The notes: generated by a model not told the origin, from the sequence alone. A stretch of DNA of 55,848 bases from an uncultured bacterium (GCA_945829425.1 CALZUQ010000012.1:1-55848); one strand, 5' to 3'; shown: positions 9,264 through 18,065, counted from the first letter of the stretch. Made by a program: numbers and translations.

Positions 9264-9941
9264 ATGACACGAGAAGAATCAAGAGCACGTAAAGCATTGG
9301 AGAAAATATCAAACAAGTGTAGGAAACAAGTAGGAAAAGGGTTTGGTTGGAAACAAAATGACTATCTCAATTGGAAGATAGATTCCGGATACTATTTCAG
9401 CTTGTGTCATTTGGTTTTGGAGCAGGTTAACCTTTCCGTGAAGCCATACTTTATTGATGATTTATGGTGGGACATATTTGAGATGCCCGAAAACAAACAA
9501 GCACCTAAGAGCTTAAGAGGCAATGGTGTTTTTGCTGTTATGGGGGTAGACATTAAGGAGTATGTTGTCTTTGACACAAGCAACATTTCAATTTATACAG
9601 AAGACGATGTGGTCAACCGATGGGAAAACACGTTCAATACCATAGAAGCAGACATCGCCAATTTCCTCAGTGAAAATCCCAATCCCGACAGTTTTTGCCC
9701 ATCGGGTCGAACGAACCGCATATACGACCTTATGATGGATATACATTCAGGCAATCCTGACCAAGCCCTGGAAAAGATTGAATTATTCAAGGCAAACCCC
9801 ACTGGAGGAACTATTATAGGTCCGAAAGGCTATGATTATGAGTATATCGAGAGATGGATTAGTAACCATAAGCAAGAGCATAGGGCAAACTGGTTAAAAC
9901 GATGCCGTTATTTTTTATTAAACAGACGGTCGGAAACATAA
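9264..9941 (+). CDS. Hypothetical protein, unrecognised
   Basis: 225 aa, soluble, without signal peptide or membrane segment. The N-terminal part (EESRARKALEKISNKCRKQ, then FGWKQNDYLNWKI and SGYYFSLCHLVLEQ) has the feel of DUF4304-like proteins, which share a short alpha/beta layout and a GF.xxxxxYxxW core, but I cannot confirm this by eye. The C-terminal half is charged, with QEHRANWLKRCRYFLLNRR at the end. It follows the AAA-ATPase-like gene by 170 bp and precedes the SLC13 transporter by 62 bp in the same orientation. Lower GC than the transporter gene after it. No operon partner suggests a role. Confidence 0.65.
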   Translation: MTREESRARKALEKISNKCRKQVGKGFGWKQNDYLNWKIDSGYYFSLCHLVLEQVNLSVKPYFIDDLWWDIFEMPENKQAPKSLRGNGVFAVMGVDIKEYVVFDTSNISIYTEDDVVNRWENTFNTIEADIANFLSENPNPDSFCPSGRTNRIYDLMMDIHSGNPDQALEKIELFKANPTGGTIIGPKGYDYEYIERWISNHKQEHRANWLKRCRYFLLNRRSET

Positions 9942-9968
9942 TAATGATGAAAGAAAAGGCATGAAGGC

Positions 9969-9999
9969 TTGCGAAAGACGGGGAAAAGCATTATCTTTG
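9969..9999 (+). promoter_or_regulatory. Promoter abutting the SLC13 transporter start codon
   Basis: TTGC at 9969-9972, 19-bp spacer, TATCTTTG at 9992-9999. The predicted transcription start falls at or within a few bases of ATG 10004, so the mRNA may be leaderless. Confidence 0.6.
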
Positions 10000-10003
10000 C
10001 CGT

Positions 10004-11830
10004 ATGACACTGACAATTATCATACTTTTGGCAACCGTGGCGATGTTCATCGCCGGGAAAGTGAGGGCAGACATCGTGGCGCTGTGCTCACTCGCCGTAC
10101 TTATGCTCGCCGGTGTGCTGACACCGGTAGAGGCTCTGGCAGGCTTCTCTAATCCTGTAATAATAATGATGGCAGGCCTCTTCGTCGTAGGCGGAGGAAT
10201 ACTCCAGACAGGCTTGGCGAAAAAGGCAAGCAAAAAGATCATGAACCTCGCTGGCGACAACGAGACATGGCTCTTCCTGCTCATCATATTCGTCACGGCT
10301 GCGATAGGCGCATTCGTAAGCAATACCGGTACGGTGGCGCTCATGATGCCTATTGTCGTGACCATGGCTGCCGAGGCAAGGAAGAGCGCATCGACATTCC
10401 TCATGCCACTGGCGTTTGCAAGCAGCATGGGCGGAATGCTGACGCTCATAGGCACTCCGCCGAACCTCGTCATCGACGAGACGTTGCGTGAGAACGGATA
10501 TGAAGGGCTGTCGTTCTTCTCCTTCTTCCCCGTGGGCTTGCTATGTCTCGCCGTGGGCGTTGTCGTAATGCTTCCGCTAAGCCGTATGGTGTTGAGGAAG
10601 AAAGGTGACGGGGAGGGCGAGCATCGGGAGAAAAGCCTGGACACACTCGTAGAGGAGTATAAGCTGACGGGAGCGGTCGTGGCATACCGTGTCGGAGAGG
10701 AGAGCGTGATAAAAGGCAAGACGATAGCACAGATAGACCTCCGCGCCACTCACGGCATAAACATCCTTGAGGTAAGAAACGAGACAAATGGCGGAAAGGG
10801 CATCCTGCGCAACGTCACACAGGCCATTCCTACGGTGAAGAGGAGGATAAAGAGCGGGGACATACTGTATCTGCAGGGGGAGCGCGAGAAACTCGACAGT
10901 CTCGCCTCGCAAGCACGTCTGACACCTATGCCGTCGGCGAAGTTCGACTTCTATGACATAGGGATAGCGGAAATAGTCGTAATGCCGGAGTCGCGCCTGA
11001 TAGGACAGAAGCTCAGCGAGTCACGCTTCAGAGAGCGTTACGGCATAAACGTACTCGGAGTGAAGAGGAGCAAGGAGTATATCATGACCGACCTCCCGGC
11101 TACGAAGCTGAAAGGAGGTGACATACTCCTCATTCAGGGACAATGGGAGAATATCGCCAAGACAGGACGCGAAGAGGAAGACTGGGTGCTGATAGGCGAG
11201 CCGGAAGAGATGGCAGGGAAAGCGACCATTGACTACAAGGCTCCGCTGGCGGCAGTGATAATGCTCGCCATGGTGCTCGTCATGGCTCTCGACATCATAC
11301 CTATTGCTCCTGTGACAGCCGTAATAGCGGCGGCATTGCTCATGGTGGTGACACGGTGTCTGCGCAACGCCGAGGCGGCGTATAAGACAATAAACTTCGA
11401 GAGCATAGTGCTCATCGCTGCCATGATGCCTATGGCTACGGCACTTGAAAAGACCGGCACGTCAGCCCTCGTAAGCCACTCCCTCGTAGAGACACTCGGC
11501 GACATAGGACCTATGGCACTGTTGTGCGGCATATATTTCACCACATCGTTGCTCACGATGTTTATCAGCAATACCGCAACAGCCGTACTGATGGCTCCGA
11601 TAGCCATGAGCGCAGCAACGGAGCTGGGCGTGAATCCGCTGCCTATGCTCTTCGCCGTGACGCTGGGTGCGAGCATGTGCTTCGCCTCGCCGTTCTCCAC
11701 TCCGCCCAACGCTCTCGTCATGCACGCTGGCAGCTACACCTTCTCTGACTACATAAAGGTGGGACTGCCGCTACAGATAATCATGGGAATAGTGATGACG
11801 TTCGCACTGCCGCTGTTCTTCCCGTTCTAA
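10004..11830 (+). CDS. SLC13/DASS-family anion transporter with two RCK_C (TrkA-C) domains
   Basis: 608 aa integral membrane protein. The first transport half has transmembrane segments from residue 2, the signature FVSNTGTVALMMP (about 104-116) and GGMLTLIGTPPNLV (about 143-156). Two cytosolic RCK_C domains follow (about 222-300 and 318-387), then the second half with FISNTATAVLMAP and ASPFSTPPNALVM. The paired SNT motifs are the substrate/sodium sites of the divalent anion:Na+ symporter family, so the substrate is probably a dicarboxylate, sulfate or similar anion; the sequence does not decide which. ATG 10004 is needed for the first helix, although it lies at the predicted transcription start. 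Monocistronic by context. Confidence 0.88.
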   Translation: MTLTIIILLATVAMFIAGKVRADIVALCSLAVLMLAGVLTPVEALAGFSNPVIIMMAGLFVVGGGILQTGLAKKASKKIMNLAGDNETWLFLLIIFVTAAIGAFVSNTGTVALMMPIVVTMAAEARKSASTFLMPLAFASSMGGMLTLIGTPPNLVIDETLRENGYEGLSFFSFFPVGLLCLAVGVVVMLPLSRMVLRKKGDGEGEHREKSLDTLVEEYKLTGAVVAYRVGEESVIKGKTIAQIDLRATHGINILEVRNETNGGKGILRNVTQAIPTVKRRIKSGDILYLQGEREKLDSLASQARLTPMPSAKFDFYDIGIAEIVVMPESRLIGQKLSESRFRERYGINVLGVKRSKEYIMTDLPATKLKGGDILLIQGQWENIAKTGREEEDWVLIGEPEEMAGKATIDYKAPLAAVIMLAMVLVMALDIIPIAPVTAVIAAALLMVVTRCLRNAEAAYKTINFESIVLIAAMMPMATALEKTGTSALVSHSLVETLGDIGPMALLCGIYFTTSLLTMFISNTATAVLMAPIAMSAATELGVNPLPMLFAVTLGASMCFASPFSTPPNALVMHAGSYTFSDYIKVGLPLQIIMGIVMTFALPLFFPF

Positions 11831-11970
11831 AGAATAAAGGTTGGTCATGAGTATGTGTGTGTGCAGTCAATGTGCTTTGACATAATACATTCTTGACACG
11901 TTTCGTGACGAACAACTATTATTCTATATCAAATTATGATATGCCATAATACTTTTTTTGCAGAAAAGGC

Positions 11971-12001
11971 TTGCACGTGTTGCGGAAACATAGTAATTTT
12001 G
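11971..12001 (+). promoter_or_regulatory. Promoter of the small transcription unit
   Basis: TTGC at 11971-11974, 19-bp spacer, TAATTTTG at 11994-12001. Confidence 0.6.
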
Positions 12002-12194
12002 CACCAGAAAAGAAGAGGCAAGGGTTGTGAAACGCCAAGCCTCACAGAAAAAAGATTGAGATAACAGGATAACAGATTATTAACAAGGCAGAGGCAATAC
12101 CAGGGCATTGCGAGGCGCACAGGCTTGGAACAAAACCCAACGACAGCGGCAAGCATGCAAGGAACATGTCACACTGCAAAAAAGCATTACTACT

Positions 12195-12296
12195 ATGGTT
12201 ACAACATTCATTACAGCTACCGCAGCACTATTCATGGTAGCATTATACAACACCTATATGGTTGTTAAGGAAATAAAGACAAACAGAAAGAAGTAA
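12195..12296 (+). CDS. Putative 33-aa single-span membrane peptide
   Basis: Reads MVTTFITATAALFMVALY, then NTYMVVKEIKTNRKK: one hydrophobic segment (residues 3-23) and a Lys/Arg-rich end, which by the positive-inside rule would be cytoplasmic. It sits between a good promoter and a good terminator with no other ORF, about 190 nt into the transcript. Codon use is unremarkable and there is no recognised family. A longer reading from a TTG at 12108 adds a Lys/Gln-rich extension and looks less likely. It may be only the coding part of a regulatory RNA. Confidence 0.45.
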   Translation: MVTTFITATAALFMVALYNTYMVVKEIKTNRKK

Positions 12297-12353
12297 GAAC
12301 AAAGATTGGACAAGAGTAGTTTTATAAGCTTAAGTAAGTAAACTACCAAAACG

Positions 12354-12386
12354 GAAGAGATGCAGCGATGCTTCTCTTCTTTTTGT
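12354..12386 (+). terminator. Rho-independent terminator of the small unit
   Basis: GAAGAGA at 12354-12360 pairs with TCTCTTC at 12373-12379, with an inner GCA/TGC pairing, followed by TTTTTG. Confidence 0.7.
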
Positions 12387-12390
12387 TTCG

Positions 12391-12790
12391 ATACAGATGA
12401 AAAAACACACTCCCACTCGTCAAAAAAAAGACTTCATAACGCCAGCATTTCAGATAAGAGGCAATTAGGAGGCAATTAGGACTCATATAAGACCCTGCAG
12501 CCTTCTGTCATGACAGCCATTTGTTATTTTTTTGTTCTCCTATTGCTTGTCTATTGTTAGCATATTGTTCTCCTATTGCTTGCCTATCTCCTTACAAATT
12601 TGACAAATTTCATGAAGTCATTATGTACCGACCTACAAATCACGATGCACTATACTGTCGGCAACATAAAAAGAGGCGAAACAAAGGAAAAGCATTCCCT
12701 TTCCTGATGAAAAGCATAAAAAACGTATGGTTTTCCGTTAATTTAATTTAATAAAACATTGAAATCTTACGATACATGAGAGAAAAAGCG
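12391..12790. other. Gene-free spacer with short direct repeats
   Basis: AT-rich, with no convincing gene. It contains GGCAATTAGGA twice in tandem (12460-12481), an 18-bp sequence TTGTTCTCCTATTGCTTG repeated 33 bp apart (12532-12549 and 12565-12582), and the 12-bp palindrome CTGTCATGACAG (12505-12516). A 76-codon frame at 12521 overlaps these repeats and is not credible. Confidence 0.6.
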
Positions 12791-12798
12791 TAACTTTG
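12791..12798 (+). promoter_or_regulatory. -7 box of the tRNA-Thr promoter
   Basis: TAACTTTG, 19 bp before the tRNA. A weak -33 (TTAC at 12767-12770) lies 20 bp upstream. Confidence 0.6.
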
Positions 12799-12817
12799 CA
12801 TCGCTTTTATGGTACAG

Positions 12818-12893
<76 letters not shown>

Positions 12894-12920
12894 TTTTACT
12901 TTTTAAGCGAAAAAAAGATA

Positions 12921-12969
12921 ACGGTCTTTCCTGATTGTACCATAAATACTTTCGGAAAGACCGTTTTTT
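12921..12969 (+). terminator. Terminator between the two tRNA genes
   Basis: ACGGTCTTTCC and GGAAAGACCGT form a perfect 11-bp stem around a 22-base loop, followed by TTTTTTT. It ends the tRNA-Thr transcript just before tRNA-Gly. Confidence 0.8.
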
Positions 12970-12976
12970 TTATTAT

Positions 12977-13049
12977 GCGATAATAGCTCAGTTGGTAGAG
13001 CGTCGGCTTCCCAAGCCGAATGTCGCGGGTTCGAGTCCCGTTTATCGCT
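12977..13049 (+). tRNA. tRNA-Gly (anticodon CCC)
   Basis: Acceptor GCGATAA pairs with TTATCGC; D arm AGCTCAGTTGGTAGAGC; anticodon stem TCGGC/GCCGA around TTCCCAA, giving CCC; T arm GCGGG-TTCGAGT-CCCGT; discriminator T. CCA is not encoded, unlike the neighbouring tRNA-Thr. It follows the terminator by 7 bp without an obvious promoter of its own and precedes mce by 35 bp, so it may be transcribed by read-through or together with mce. Confidence 0.95.
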
Positions 13050-13084
13050 CAAAAGCCATATTATAACTATCAAACAAAAGAATC

Positions 13085-13489
13085 ATGAAGATATCCCATA
13101 TTGAGCATCTGGGCATAGCTGTCCAGAGCATTGAAGAGGCTTTGCCTTATTTCACAGAAGTTTTGGGGCTGGAGTGTTACGCTACAGAAGTAGTGGAAGA
13201 CCAGAAAGTGAAGACAGCGTTCCTCCGCTGTGGAGAGGTGAAGCTTGAGCTTCTTGAGCCGACATGCCCCGAGAGCACCATACAGAAATGGCTTGACAAA
13301 GGCAACAAGGGTGTACACCACATAGCGTTCGCCGTAGAGGACGGTGTTACGGAAGCGTTGGCAGAATGTGAGAGCAAGGAGATACGCCTTATTGACAAGG
13401 CTCCACGCAAGGGTGCCGAGCAGCTGAACATTGCATTCCTTCACCCGAAGTCAACATGCGGAATACTCACAGAGCTTTGCGAGAAATAA
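13085..13489 (+). CDS. mce: Methylmalonyl-CoA epimerase
   Basis: 134 aa, usual length for this VOC-superfamily enzyme, which interconverts (R)- and (S)-methylmalonyl-CoA in the succinate-propionate pathway. The paired beta-alpha-beta-beta-beta modules carry the expected metal ligands: His8 in IEHLGIAV, Glu55 in LELLEP, His79 in VHHIAFAV and Glu130 near the C-terminus in GILTELCE. It precedes the carboxyltransferase and biotin carrier genes of the same pathway; a hairpin terminator at 13502 separates it from mmdA, so the two may be only partly co-transcribed. The gene starts 35 bp after tRNA-Gly with no promoter recognisable between them. Confidence 0.93.
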   Translation: MKISHIEHLGIAVQSIEEALPYFTEVLGLECYATEVVEDQKVKTAFLRCGEVKLELLEPTCPESTIQKWLDKGNKGVHHIAFAVEDGVTEALAECESKEIRLIDKAPRKGAEQLNIAFLHPKSTCGILTELCEK

Positions 13490-13501
13490 CACCTTCAGAA
13501 T

Positions 13502-13547
13502 AACAATACCGTCGTGACAGAACGTCACGGCGTTATTGCTTTTTTTG
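13502..13547 (+). terminator. Hairpin terminator between mce and mmdA
   Basis: CGTGAC-AGAAC-GTCACG core extended by imperfect AACAATACCG/CGTTATTG pairing, followed by CTTTTTTTG. Confidence 0.7.
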
Positions 13548-13622
13548 TATTTAACGAAAGGGCACAGGGCGACAGCACGTCAACGACGCCTGCCCAAAAA
13601 ACACTATAAACAACAAGAGACA

Positions 13623-15188
13623 ATGTCAAAACAAATTGAAAAAATAAAGCAGCTCATCGAAAAGCGTGAGACAGCACGTCTCGGAGGCGGTGAGAAAGCT
13701 ATCGAGAAGCAGCACCAGCGTGGCAAATATACCGCACGCGAGCGTATCGACATGCTCCTTGACGACGGTTCGTTCGAGGAATATGACATGTTCAAGCTGC
13801 ACCGTTGCGTAAACTTCGGAATGGAGAAGAAACAATTCCTCGGAGACGGTGTCGTAGTAGGCAGCGGAACAATCGACGGACGCCTCGTCTTCGTCTTCGC
13901 ACAGGACTTCACCGTAAATGGCGGCTCGCTGTCAGAAACCATGGCACAGAAGATATGCAAGGTGATGGATATGGCTATGAAGATGGGTGCACCATGTATA
14001 GGTATCAACGACTCCGGAGGCGCACGTATTCAGGAGGGCATCAACGCCCTCGCGGGATATGCAGAGATTTTCCAGCGTAACATCGAGGCTTCTGGCGTGA
14101 TACCACAGATCTCCGGCATCTTCGGTCCTTGCGCGGGAGGTGCGGTTTACTCTCCGGCTCTGACAGACTTCACCCTCATGATGGAGAACACGTCATACAT
14201 GTTCCTGACAGGTCCGGCGGTAGTAAAGAGCGTAACGGGCGAGAACGTTGACGCAGAACACCTCGGAGGTGCCAGCGTACACTCCACAAAGTCGGGTGTA
14301 ACACACTTCACGGCGAAGACAGAAGAGGAGGGCCTCGCCATGATAAAGCAGCTGCTCAGCTACATACCAAGCAACAACATGGAGGAGGCACCACGTATAG
14401 AGTGCAACGACCCGGTAAACCGTACGGAGGACCTTCTCAACGAGATAATACCTGAGAACCCTAACGAGGCATACGACATGTATAAGGTCATAGCCGCAAT
14501 AACCGACAACGGAGAGTTCTTCGAGGTACAGCCGAAGTATGCAAAGAACATCATAGTAGGTTTCGCACGCTTCAACGGACAGTCGGTAGGTATCGTGGCA
14601 AACCAGCCATCAGCATACGCCGGAGTCCTCGACTGCAACGCTTCACGTAAGGGAGCACGCTTCGTACGATTCTGCGACGCATTCAACATACCTATAGTAT
14701 CGCTCGTCGACGTTCCGGGATTCCTTCCTGGCACAGGACAGGAGTACAACGCCGTGATCCTTCACGGAGCAAAGCTTCTCTACGCTTACGGCGAGGCTAC
14801 CGTACCAAAGATTACCGTTACGCTGCGTAAGTCGTACGGCGGCTCACATATCGTCATGGGATCAAAGCAGCTGAAGACAGACCTCAACTTCGCATGGCCT
14901 TCGGCAGAGATAGCCGTAATGGGTGCGTCAGGAGCTGTAGCAGTGCTCCAGGCAAAGGCTATCAAGGCTTGTAAGGAAGAAGGCGGTGACGTGGCAGCAC
15001 TCATTGCCGAGAAGGAGGAGGAATATTCTGACCTCTTCGCAAATCCTTATCAGGCAGCACGCTACGGATATATCGACGACGTCATAGAGCCACGCAACAC
15101 ACGTTTCCGCATCTGCCATGCTCTCGCACAGCTCGCTACGAAGCGTGAGTCACGTCCGGCAAAGAAGCACGGATGTATGCCGACATAA
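13623..15188 (+). CDS. mmdA: Methylmalonyl-CoA/propionyl-CoA carboxyltransferase (decarboxylase alpha) subunit
   Basis: 521 aa acyl-CoA carboxyltransferase with two crotonase-like halves. Visible hallmarks are SGGARIQEG and [16 protein letters not shown] in the N half (CoA/oxyanion sites), and GFLPGTGQE, then [10 protein letters not shown] and [15 protein letters not shown] in the C half. It transfers CO2 between methylmalonyl-CoA and the biotin of the carrier protein encoded at 15491. ATG 13623 is chosen over an upstream in-frame start because homologues begin at MSKQIEKI and the longer version would run into the terminator at 13502-13547. In Bacteroidales the complex also needs a membrane beta subunit, which is not encoded next to it here. 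Confidence 0.93.
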   Translation: MSKQIEKIKQLIEKRETARLGGGEKAIEKQHQRGKYTARERIDMLLDDGSFEEYDMFKLHRCVNFGMEKKQFLGDGVVVGSGTIDGRLVFVFAQDFTVNGGSLSETMAQKICKVMDMAMKMGAPCIGINDSGGARIQEGINALAGYAEIFQRNIEASGVIPQISGIFGPCAGGAVYSPALTDFTLMMENTSYMFLTGPAVVKSVTGENVDAEHLGGASVHSTKSGVTHFTAKTEEEGLAMIKQLLSYIPSNNMEEAPRIECNDPVNRTEDLLNEIIPENPNEAYDMYKVIAAITDNGEFFEVQPKYAKNIIVGFARFNGQSVGIVANQPSAYAGVLDCNASRKGARFVRFCDAFNIPIVSLVDVPGFLPGTGQEYNAVILHGAKLLYAYGEATVPKITVTLRKSYGGSHIVMGSKQLKTDLNFAWPSAEIAVMGASGAVAVLQAKAIKACKEEGGDVAALIAEKEEEYSDLFANPYQAARYGYIDDVIEPRNTRFRICHALAQLATKRESRPAKKHGCMPT

Positions 15189-15221
15189 TCATCAGAGGGC
15201 AATCCTCCCACCGAAAAAAAT

Positions 15222-15380
15222 ATGGATATGAAAGAGAACAGTAATGAAGTCTTTGCTGCCATAGCCATGGCGGTTTACGAACTTCAGGGAAGCATGGCTC
15301 ACGACAAGGAGTCGGGCATACTGACAATAAAGCCACGCAAGACACCTTGGTCGTTGCCACAGCAAATAATATTAAGGTAG
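15222..15380 (+). CDS. Small protein between mmdA and mmdC (OadG position)
   Basis: 52 aa: begins MDMKENSNEVFAAIAMA and ends TPWSLPQQIILR. A small protein with an EVxAAIAMAxYE...HDxESGxLTI pattern occupies the same place in many Bacteroidales methylmalonyl-CoA gene clusters; it is usually hypothetical or compared with the decarboxylase gamma subunit, although no membrane helix is evident here. A second open stretch in another frame (about 15341-15478, ending TAWKKYLTPKRLEEQPAK) continues without a start codon almost to mmdC, so a frameshift or a longer ancestral protein is possible. Confidence 0.6.
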   Translation: MDMKENSNEVFAAIAMAVYELQGSMAHDKESGILTIKPRKTPWSLPQQIILR

Positions 15381-15490
15381 GCACTCTCCAGACGTTCGGA
15401 AAGGATTATTTCCTGCGGGCAACAGCGTGGAAAAAATATCTCACACCGAAAAGACTGGAAGAACAGCCTGCAAAGTAAAAAGACAAGAAC

Positions 15491-15916
15491 ATGAAAGAAT
15501 TTAAATATACTATCAACGGCAACAAATATGAAGTCGTGGTAGGCAACGTCAGCGATGAGACCGTAGAACTCACCGTAAACGGCGAGCCATACACCGTAGA
15601 ACTGGAAAAGAAGATAGTAGAGAAGAAAGTCGTGAAGGTCGTCGCTCCAAAGCCTGCGGCAGCACAGCAAGCCGTTGTCGCCGCTCCTCAGGGCGAAGTG
15701 AAGGGCGACGCAGTAAAGGCTCCTCTGCCTGGCGTCATCAAGGACGTATGTGTGAAGGTTGGCGACACGGTAAAGGAAGGTCAGACCCTCGTAGTGCTTG
15801 AAGCCATGAAGATGGCTAACAACCTCGACGCAGAGAAGGACGGCACGGTAACGGCAGTACTCGTCAGCGTAGGAGAAACAGTCATGGAGGACACACCTCT
15901 CGTAGTGATAGGCTAA
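15491..15916 (+). CDS. mmdC: Biotin carboxyl carrier protein of methylmalonyl-CoA carboxyltransferase/decarboxylase
   Basis: 141 aa. An N-terminal domain (YTINGNKYEVVVG...VNGEPYTVEL), an Ala/Pro/Val-rich flexible linker (about 52-76), and a C-terminal biotinyl domain with the canonical EAMKM motif; Lys107 is the biotinylation site. It shuttles carboxylate between MmdA and the partner subunit. Directly downstream of the small gene and followed by a strong terminator at 15997, so the unit ends here. Confidence 0.93.
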   Translation: MKEFKYTINGNKYEVVVGNVSDETVELTVNGEPYTVELEKKIVEKKVVKVVAPKPAAAQQAVVAAPQGEVKGDAVKAPLPGVIKDVCVKVGDTVKEGQTLVVLEAMKMANNLDAEKDGTVTAVLVSVGETVMEDTPLVVIG

Positions 15917-15996
15917 AAACGGCATAATGGATATAGGCAGGAAGATCGAGCGCACACTCTCTTTCAGACACCTGCCTATAACAACATACAACGTAA

Positions 15997-16044
15997 AGTG
16001 GCTCAAGAAATTATAAGCAACAATCTCTTGAGCCGCTTTTTTTC
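15997..16044 (+). terminator. Terminator of the mmdA-mmdC unit
   Basis: AGTGGCTCAAGA and TCTTGAGCCGCT form a 12-bp stem (one G-T wobble), followed by TTTTTTTCTTTTT. Confidence 0.85.
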
Positions 16045-16071
16045 TTTTTCCGGAAGATAATTCTTACGCTT

Positions 16072-16803
16072 ATGTTACGTCTTAAAGAAACACGCCTTGT
16101 AAGCGACATCGCCTCGCTGAAAGACATACCCGCCGGCAAGGTGCTGATAAATACCATTAACGCATACAGCTACACAATGACACGCCACGACAGTCTTTTT
16201 GCCGAGGCGTTGGCAAAGGGCGACTACCTCATTCCCGACGGGGCAAGCATCGTGAAGGCATGTCGCTGGCTCAACGCCACGAGCCAGCCGAAAGAGCGCG
16301 TGGCAGGATGGGACCTCTTCATTTCGGAGATGACACAGCTGGAAGGGAAAGCACGCAGTGAGGGAAAGAAGAAGGTGATGTTCGTAGGAAGTACAGAGGA
16401 GACATTGGAGAAAATACGCCACAGAGCGGCAAACGACTTCCCACACCTCTGCGTGGCCACCTTCTCCCCACCCTACCGCACGACGTTCAGCGAAGAAGAG
16501 AACACCGCCATTGTAAACGCCATAAACCGCGAGCGTCCTGACCTGCTATGGATCGGCATGACAGCACCCAAGCAGGAGAAATGGCTCTTCTCGCAATGGA
16601 AAAGGTTAGACATCTGCTGTCATGCCGGAACGATTGGCGCGGTGTTCGACTTCTATGCCGGCAACATACGCCGTGCGCCACAATGGTGGCAGGACCACTC
16701 CCTGGAATGGCTGTACCGCCTCATCAGCGAACCGCGGAGAATGTGGAGAAGATATATAATAGGAAACATGAAGTTCTTATGGTACATGATACAAGAGAAA
16801 TAA
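16072..16803 (+). CDS. WecG/TagA/CpsF family glycosyltransferase
   Basis: 243 aa (PF03808 type, GT26). Family landmarks are INTINAYSYT near the N-terminus, LIPDGASIV, the AGWDLF segment, VMFVGSTEE, LLWIGMTAPKQEKW and GAVFDFYAGNIRRAPQWW. The family transfers a sugar (ManNAcA or ManNAc in characterised members) to a lipid-linked acceptor at the inner membrane during envelope polysaccharide assembly; specificity here is unknown. It overlaps the next gene by 25 bp, which implies co-transcription and coupling. Confidence 0.88.
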   Translation: MLRLKETRLVSDIASLKDIPAGKVLINTINAYSYTMTRHDSLFAEALAKGDYLIPDGASIVKACRWLNATSQPKERVAGWDLFISEMTQLEGKARSEGKKKVMFVGSTEETLEKIRHRAANDFPHLCVATFSPPYRTTFSEEENTAIVNAINRERPDLLWIGMTAPKQEKWLFSQWKRLDICCHAGTIGAVFDFYAGNIRRAPQWWQDHSLEWLYRLISEPRRMWRRYIIGNMKFLWYMIQEK

Positions 16804-17894
16804 CGCGCAGACAGTTCCTTACACTGCTGAGAATGGGACTGTACGAGAAAATGGAAAATCCGGCGGTCTTCAGACAGTGCCAGTGGAAAGACGTCATGCA
16901 GACAGCCAAGGAACAAGGCGTCGTAGGGCATGTCATAGACGGAATATGCCTTCTGCAACCCTATTTCCCGCCTCTCGCCAACGTCATGAACAGGCTTTTC
17001 CCTACACAGTATAACATAGAGAAGAACAACAGAAAACTCGACGAGACGACGGCAGAGTTTTGCCAGCTCATGGAGGAGAACGGCTTCCATCCGCACATCG
17101 TAAAGGGACAAGCCATAGCACAGGAATACATACATCCCGACCATAGGATGTGCGGCGACATAGACGTATGGATTGCCGACCCCATAGAAGCGGAGGAAGC
17201 ATTCAGATGGGCGCAGAAGCAGTATAAATGCCGTTGGATGCCGGGAGAAAAGGAGACATCCTTCGATTGGCACAACGTGCTCATAGAACTGCACCGCCGC
17301 ATTGCTGACATGCAGCACAAGCCTTTTGAAGACTACCTGCAAGCCACGGTGAGAAAACTCTCACTGCCCATTGAGGATGAAGCGGCATACGTGGATATTC
17401 GTGGCAACAAGATACGCACGACATCACCACGCCTCACGCTGCTACACCTCATCATACACTTACAATACCATATCCTCGCCGAAGGCATCGGCTTCCGTCA
17501 GTTCTGCGACCTGGCGGTCTTCATACGCAACCACTCCGACGAGTTCTGCCAGCATCGGGACGAGATTGAGGAAGAGTTGCGCCGTTGCGGCGTACACCGC
17601 ATAGCCTCAGCGATAGGGTGGATACTGCATGAACAGCTGGGCGTGGAGAAAGAGAAGATACCTTTCACCATCTCCCCCAAAGGTGCGGAAAAGATCCTTG
17701 AGGACATCTGGATTGGCGGCAACTTCGGCAAAAACCGCTACGGACATGTCGTAGAATACGGCTTCATACGCCGTAAGCTAACCATGTTCCCCGTTCATCT
17801 GAAGCAATTCCTCAGATACCGTGAGTTGCTTCCAAAAGAAGCTTTAGTAAACTTCCTGAGCAAATTCGGAAGGGCAGCAAAAGGTGTGAAATAA
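16779..17894 (+). CDS. Nucleotidyltransferase family protein (NTP_transf_5 type)
   Basis: 371 aa. The core HIVKGQAIAQEYIHPDHR followed by CGDIDVWI (residues 107-132) matches PF14907 proteins: a conserved VKG (108-110) and the GDID acidic pair (126-129) of the nucleotidyltransferase fold. This family occurs in polysaccharide and exported-peptide loci, often of unknown substrate. ATG 16779 is chosen because it matches the family N-terminus (REITRRQFLTLLRMGLY) and lies just inside the end of the WecG-like gene; an upstream in-frame start would overlap that gene by 250 bp. Probably acts with the preceding glycosyltransferase. Confidence 0.82.
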   Translation: MVHDTREITRRQFLTLLRMGLYEKMENPAVFRQCQWKDVMQTAKEQGVVGHVIDGICLLQPYFPPLANVMNRLFPTQYNIEKNNRKLDETTAEFCQLMEENGFHPHIVKGQAIAQEYIHPDHRMCGDIDVWIADPIEAEEAFRWAQKQYKCRWMPGEKETSFDWHNVLIELHRRIADMQHKPFEDYLQATVRKLSLPIEDEAAYVDIRGNKIRTTSPRLTLLHLIIHLQYHILAEGIGFRQFCDLAVFIRNHSDEFCQHRDEIEEELRRCGVHRIASAIGWILHEQLGVEKEKIPFTISPKGAEKILEDIWIGGNFGKNRYGHVVEYGFIRRKLTMFPVHLKQFLRYRELLPKEALVNFLSKFGRAAKGVK

Positions 17895-17967
17895 GCCGGG
17901 AAAGAACGTCACACCTTAACCTCACGTAAGAAAAAACACGTTTTTTGTAACAAAAAGTGCATTATCC

Positions 17968-17998
17968 TTTGAAATCTGAAAAAAAACATGTACTTTTG
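17968..17998 (+). promoter_or_regulatory. Promoter of hisG
   Basis: TTTG at 17968-17971, 19-bp spacer, TACTTTTG at 17991-17998; leader about 60 nt. No His-rich leader peptide is visible. Confidence 0.8.
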
Positions 17999-18065
17999 CA
18001 CGGGATTTAGTAATAAACAAAAGACAATAGGGAACATACTCCCATAACAACAAGGTAAAAAAGAT

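Larger units (their letters stand above)
11831..12390 (+). other. Intergenic region holding a small autonomous transcription unit
   Basis: Between the SLC13 gene and the tRNA promoter region lies a complete unit with no large gene: a promoter at 11971-12001, a predicted transcript from about 12008, a 33-codon ORF at 12195-12296 and a terminator at 12354. The leader has a possible hairpin GAGGC...GCCTC (12014-12042). It could be a small-protein mRNA, a small RNA, or both. Nothing else is seen from 11831 to 11970. Confidence 0.5.

Noticed and set aside
15927..16014. 29-codon ORF after mmdC
   Set aside because: It runs into the terminator stem, with no conserved features; likely chance.
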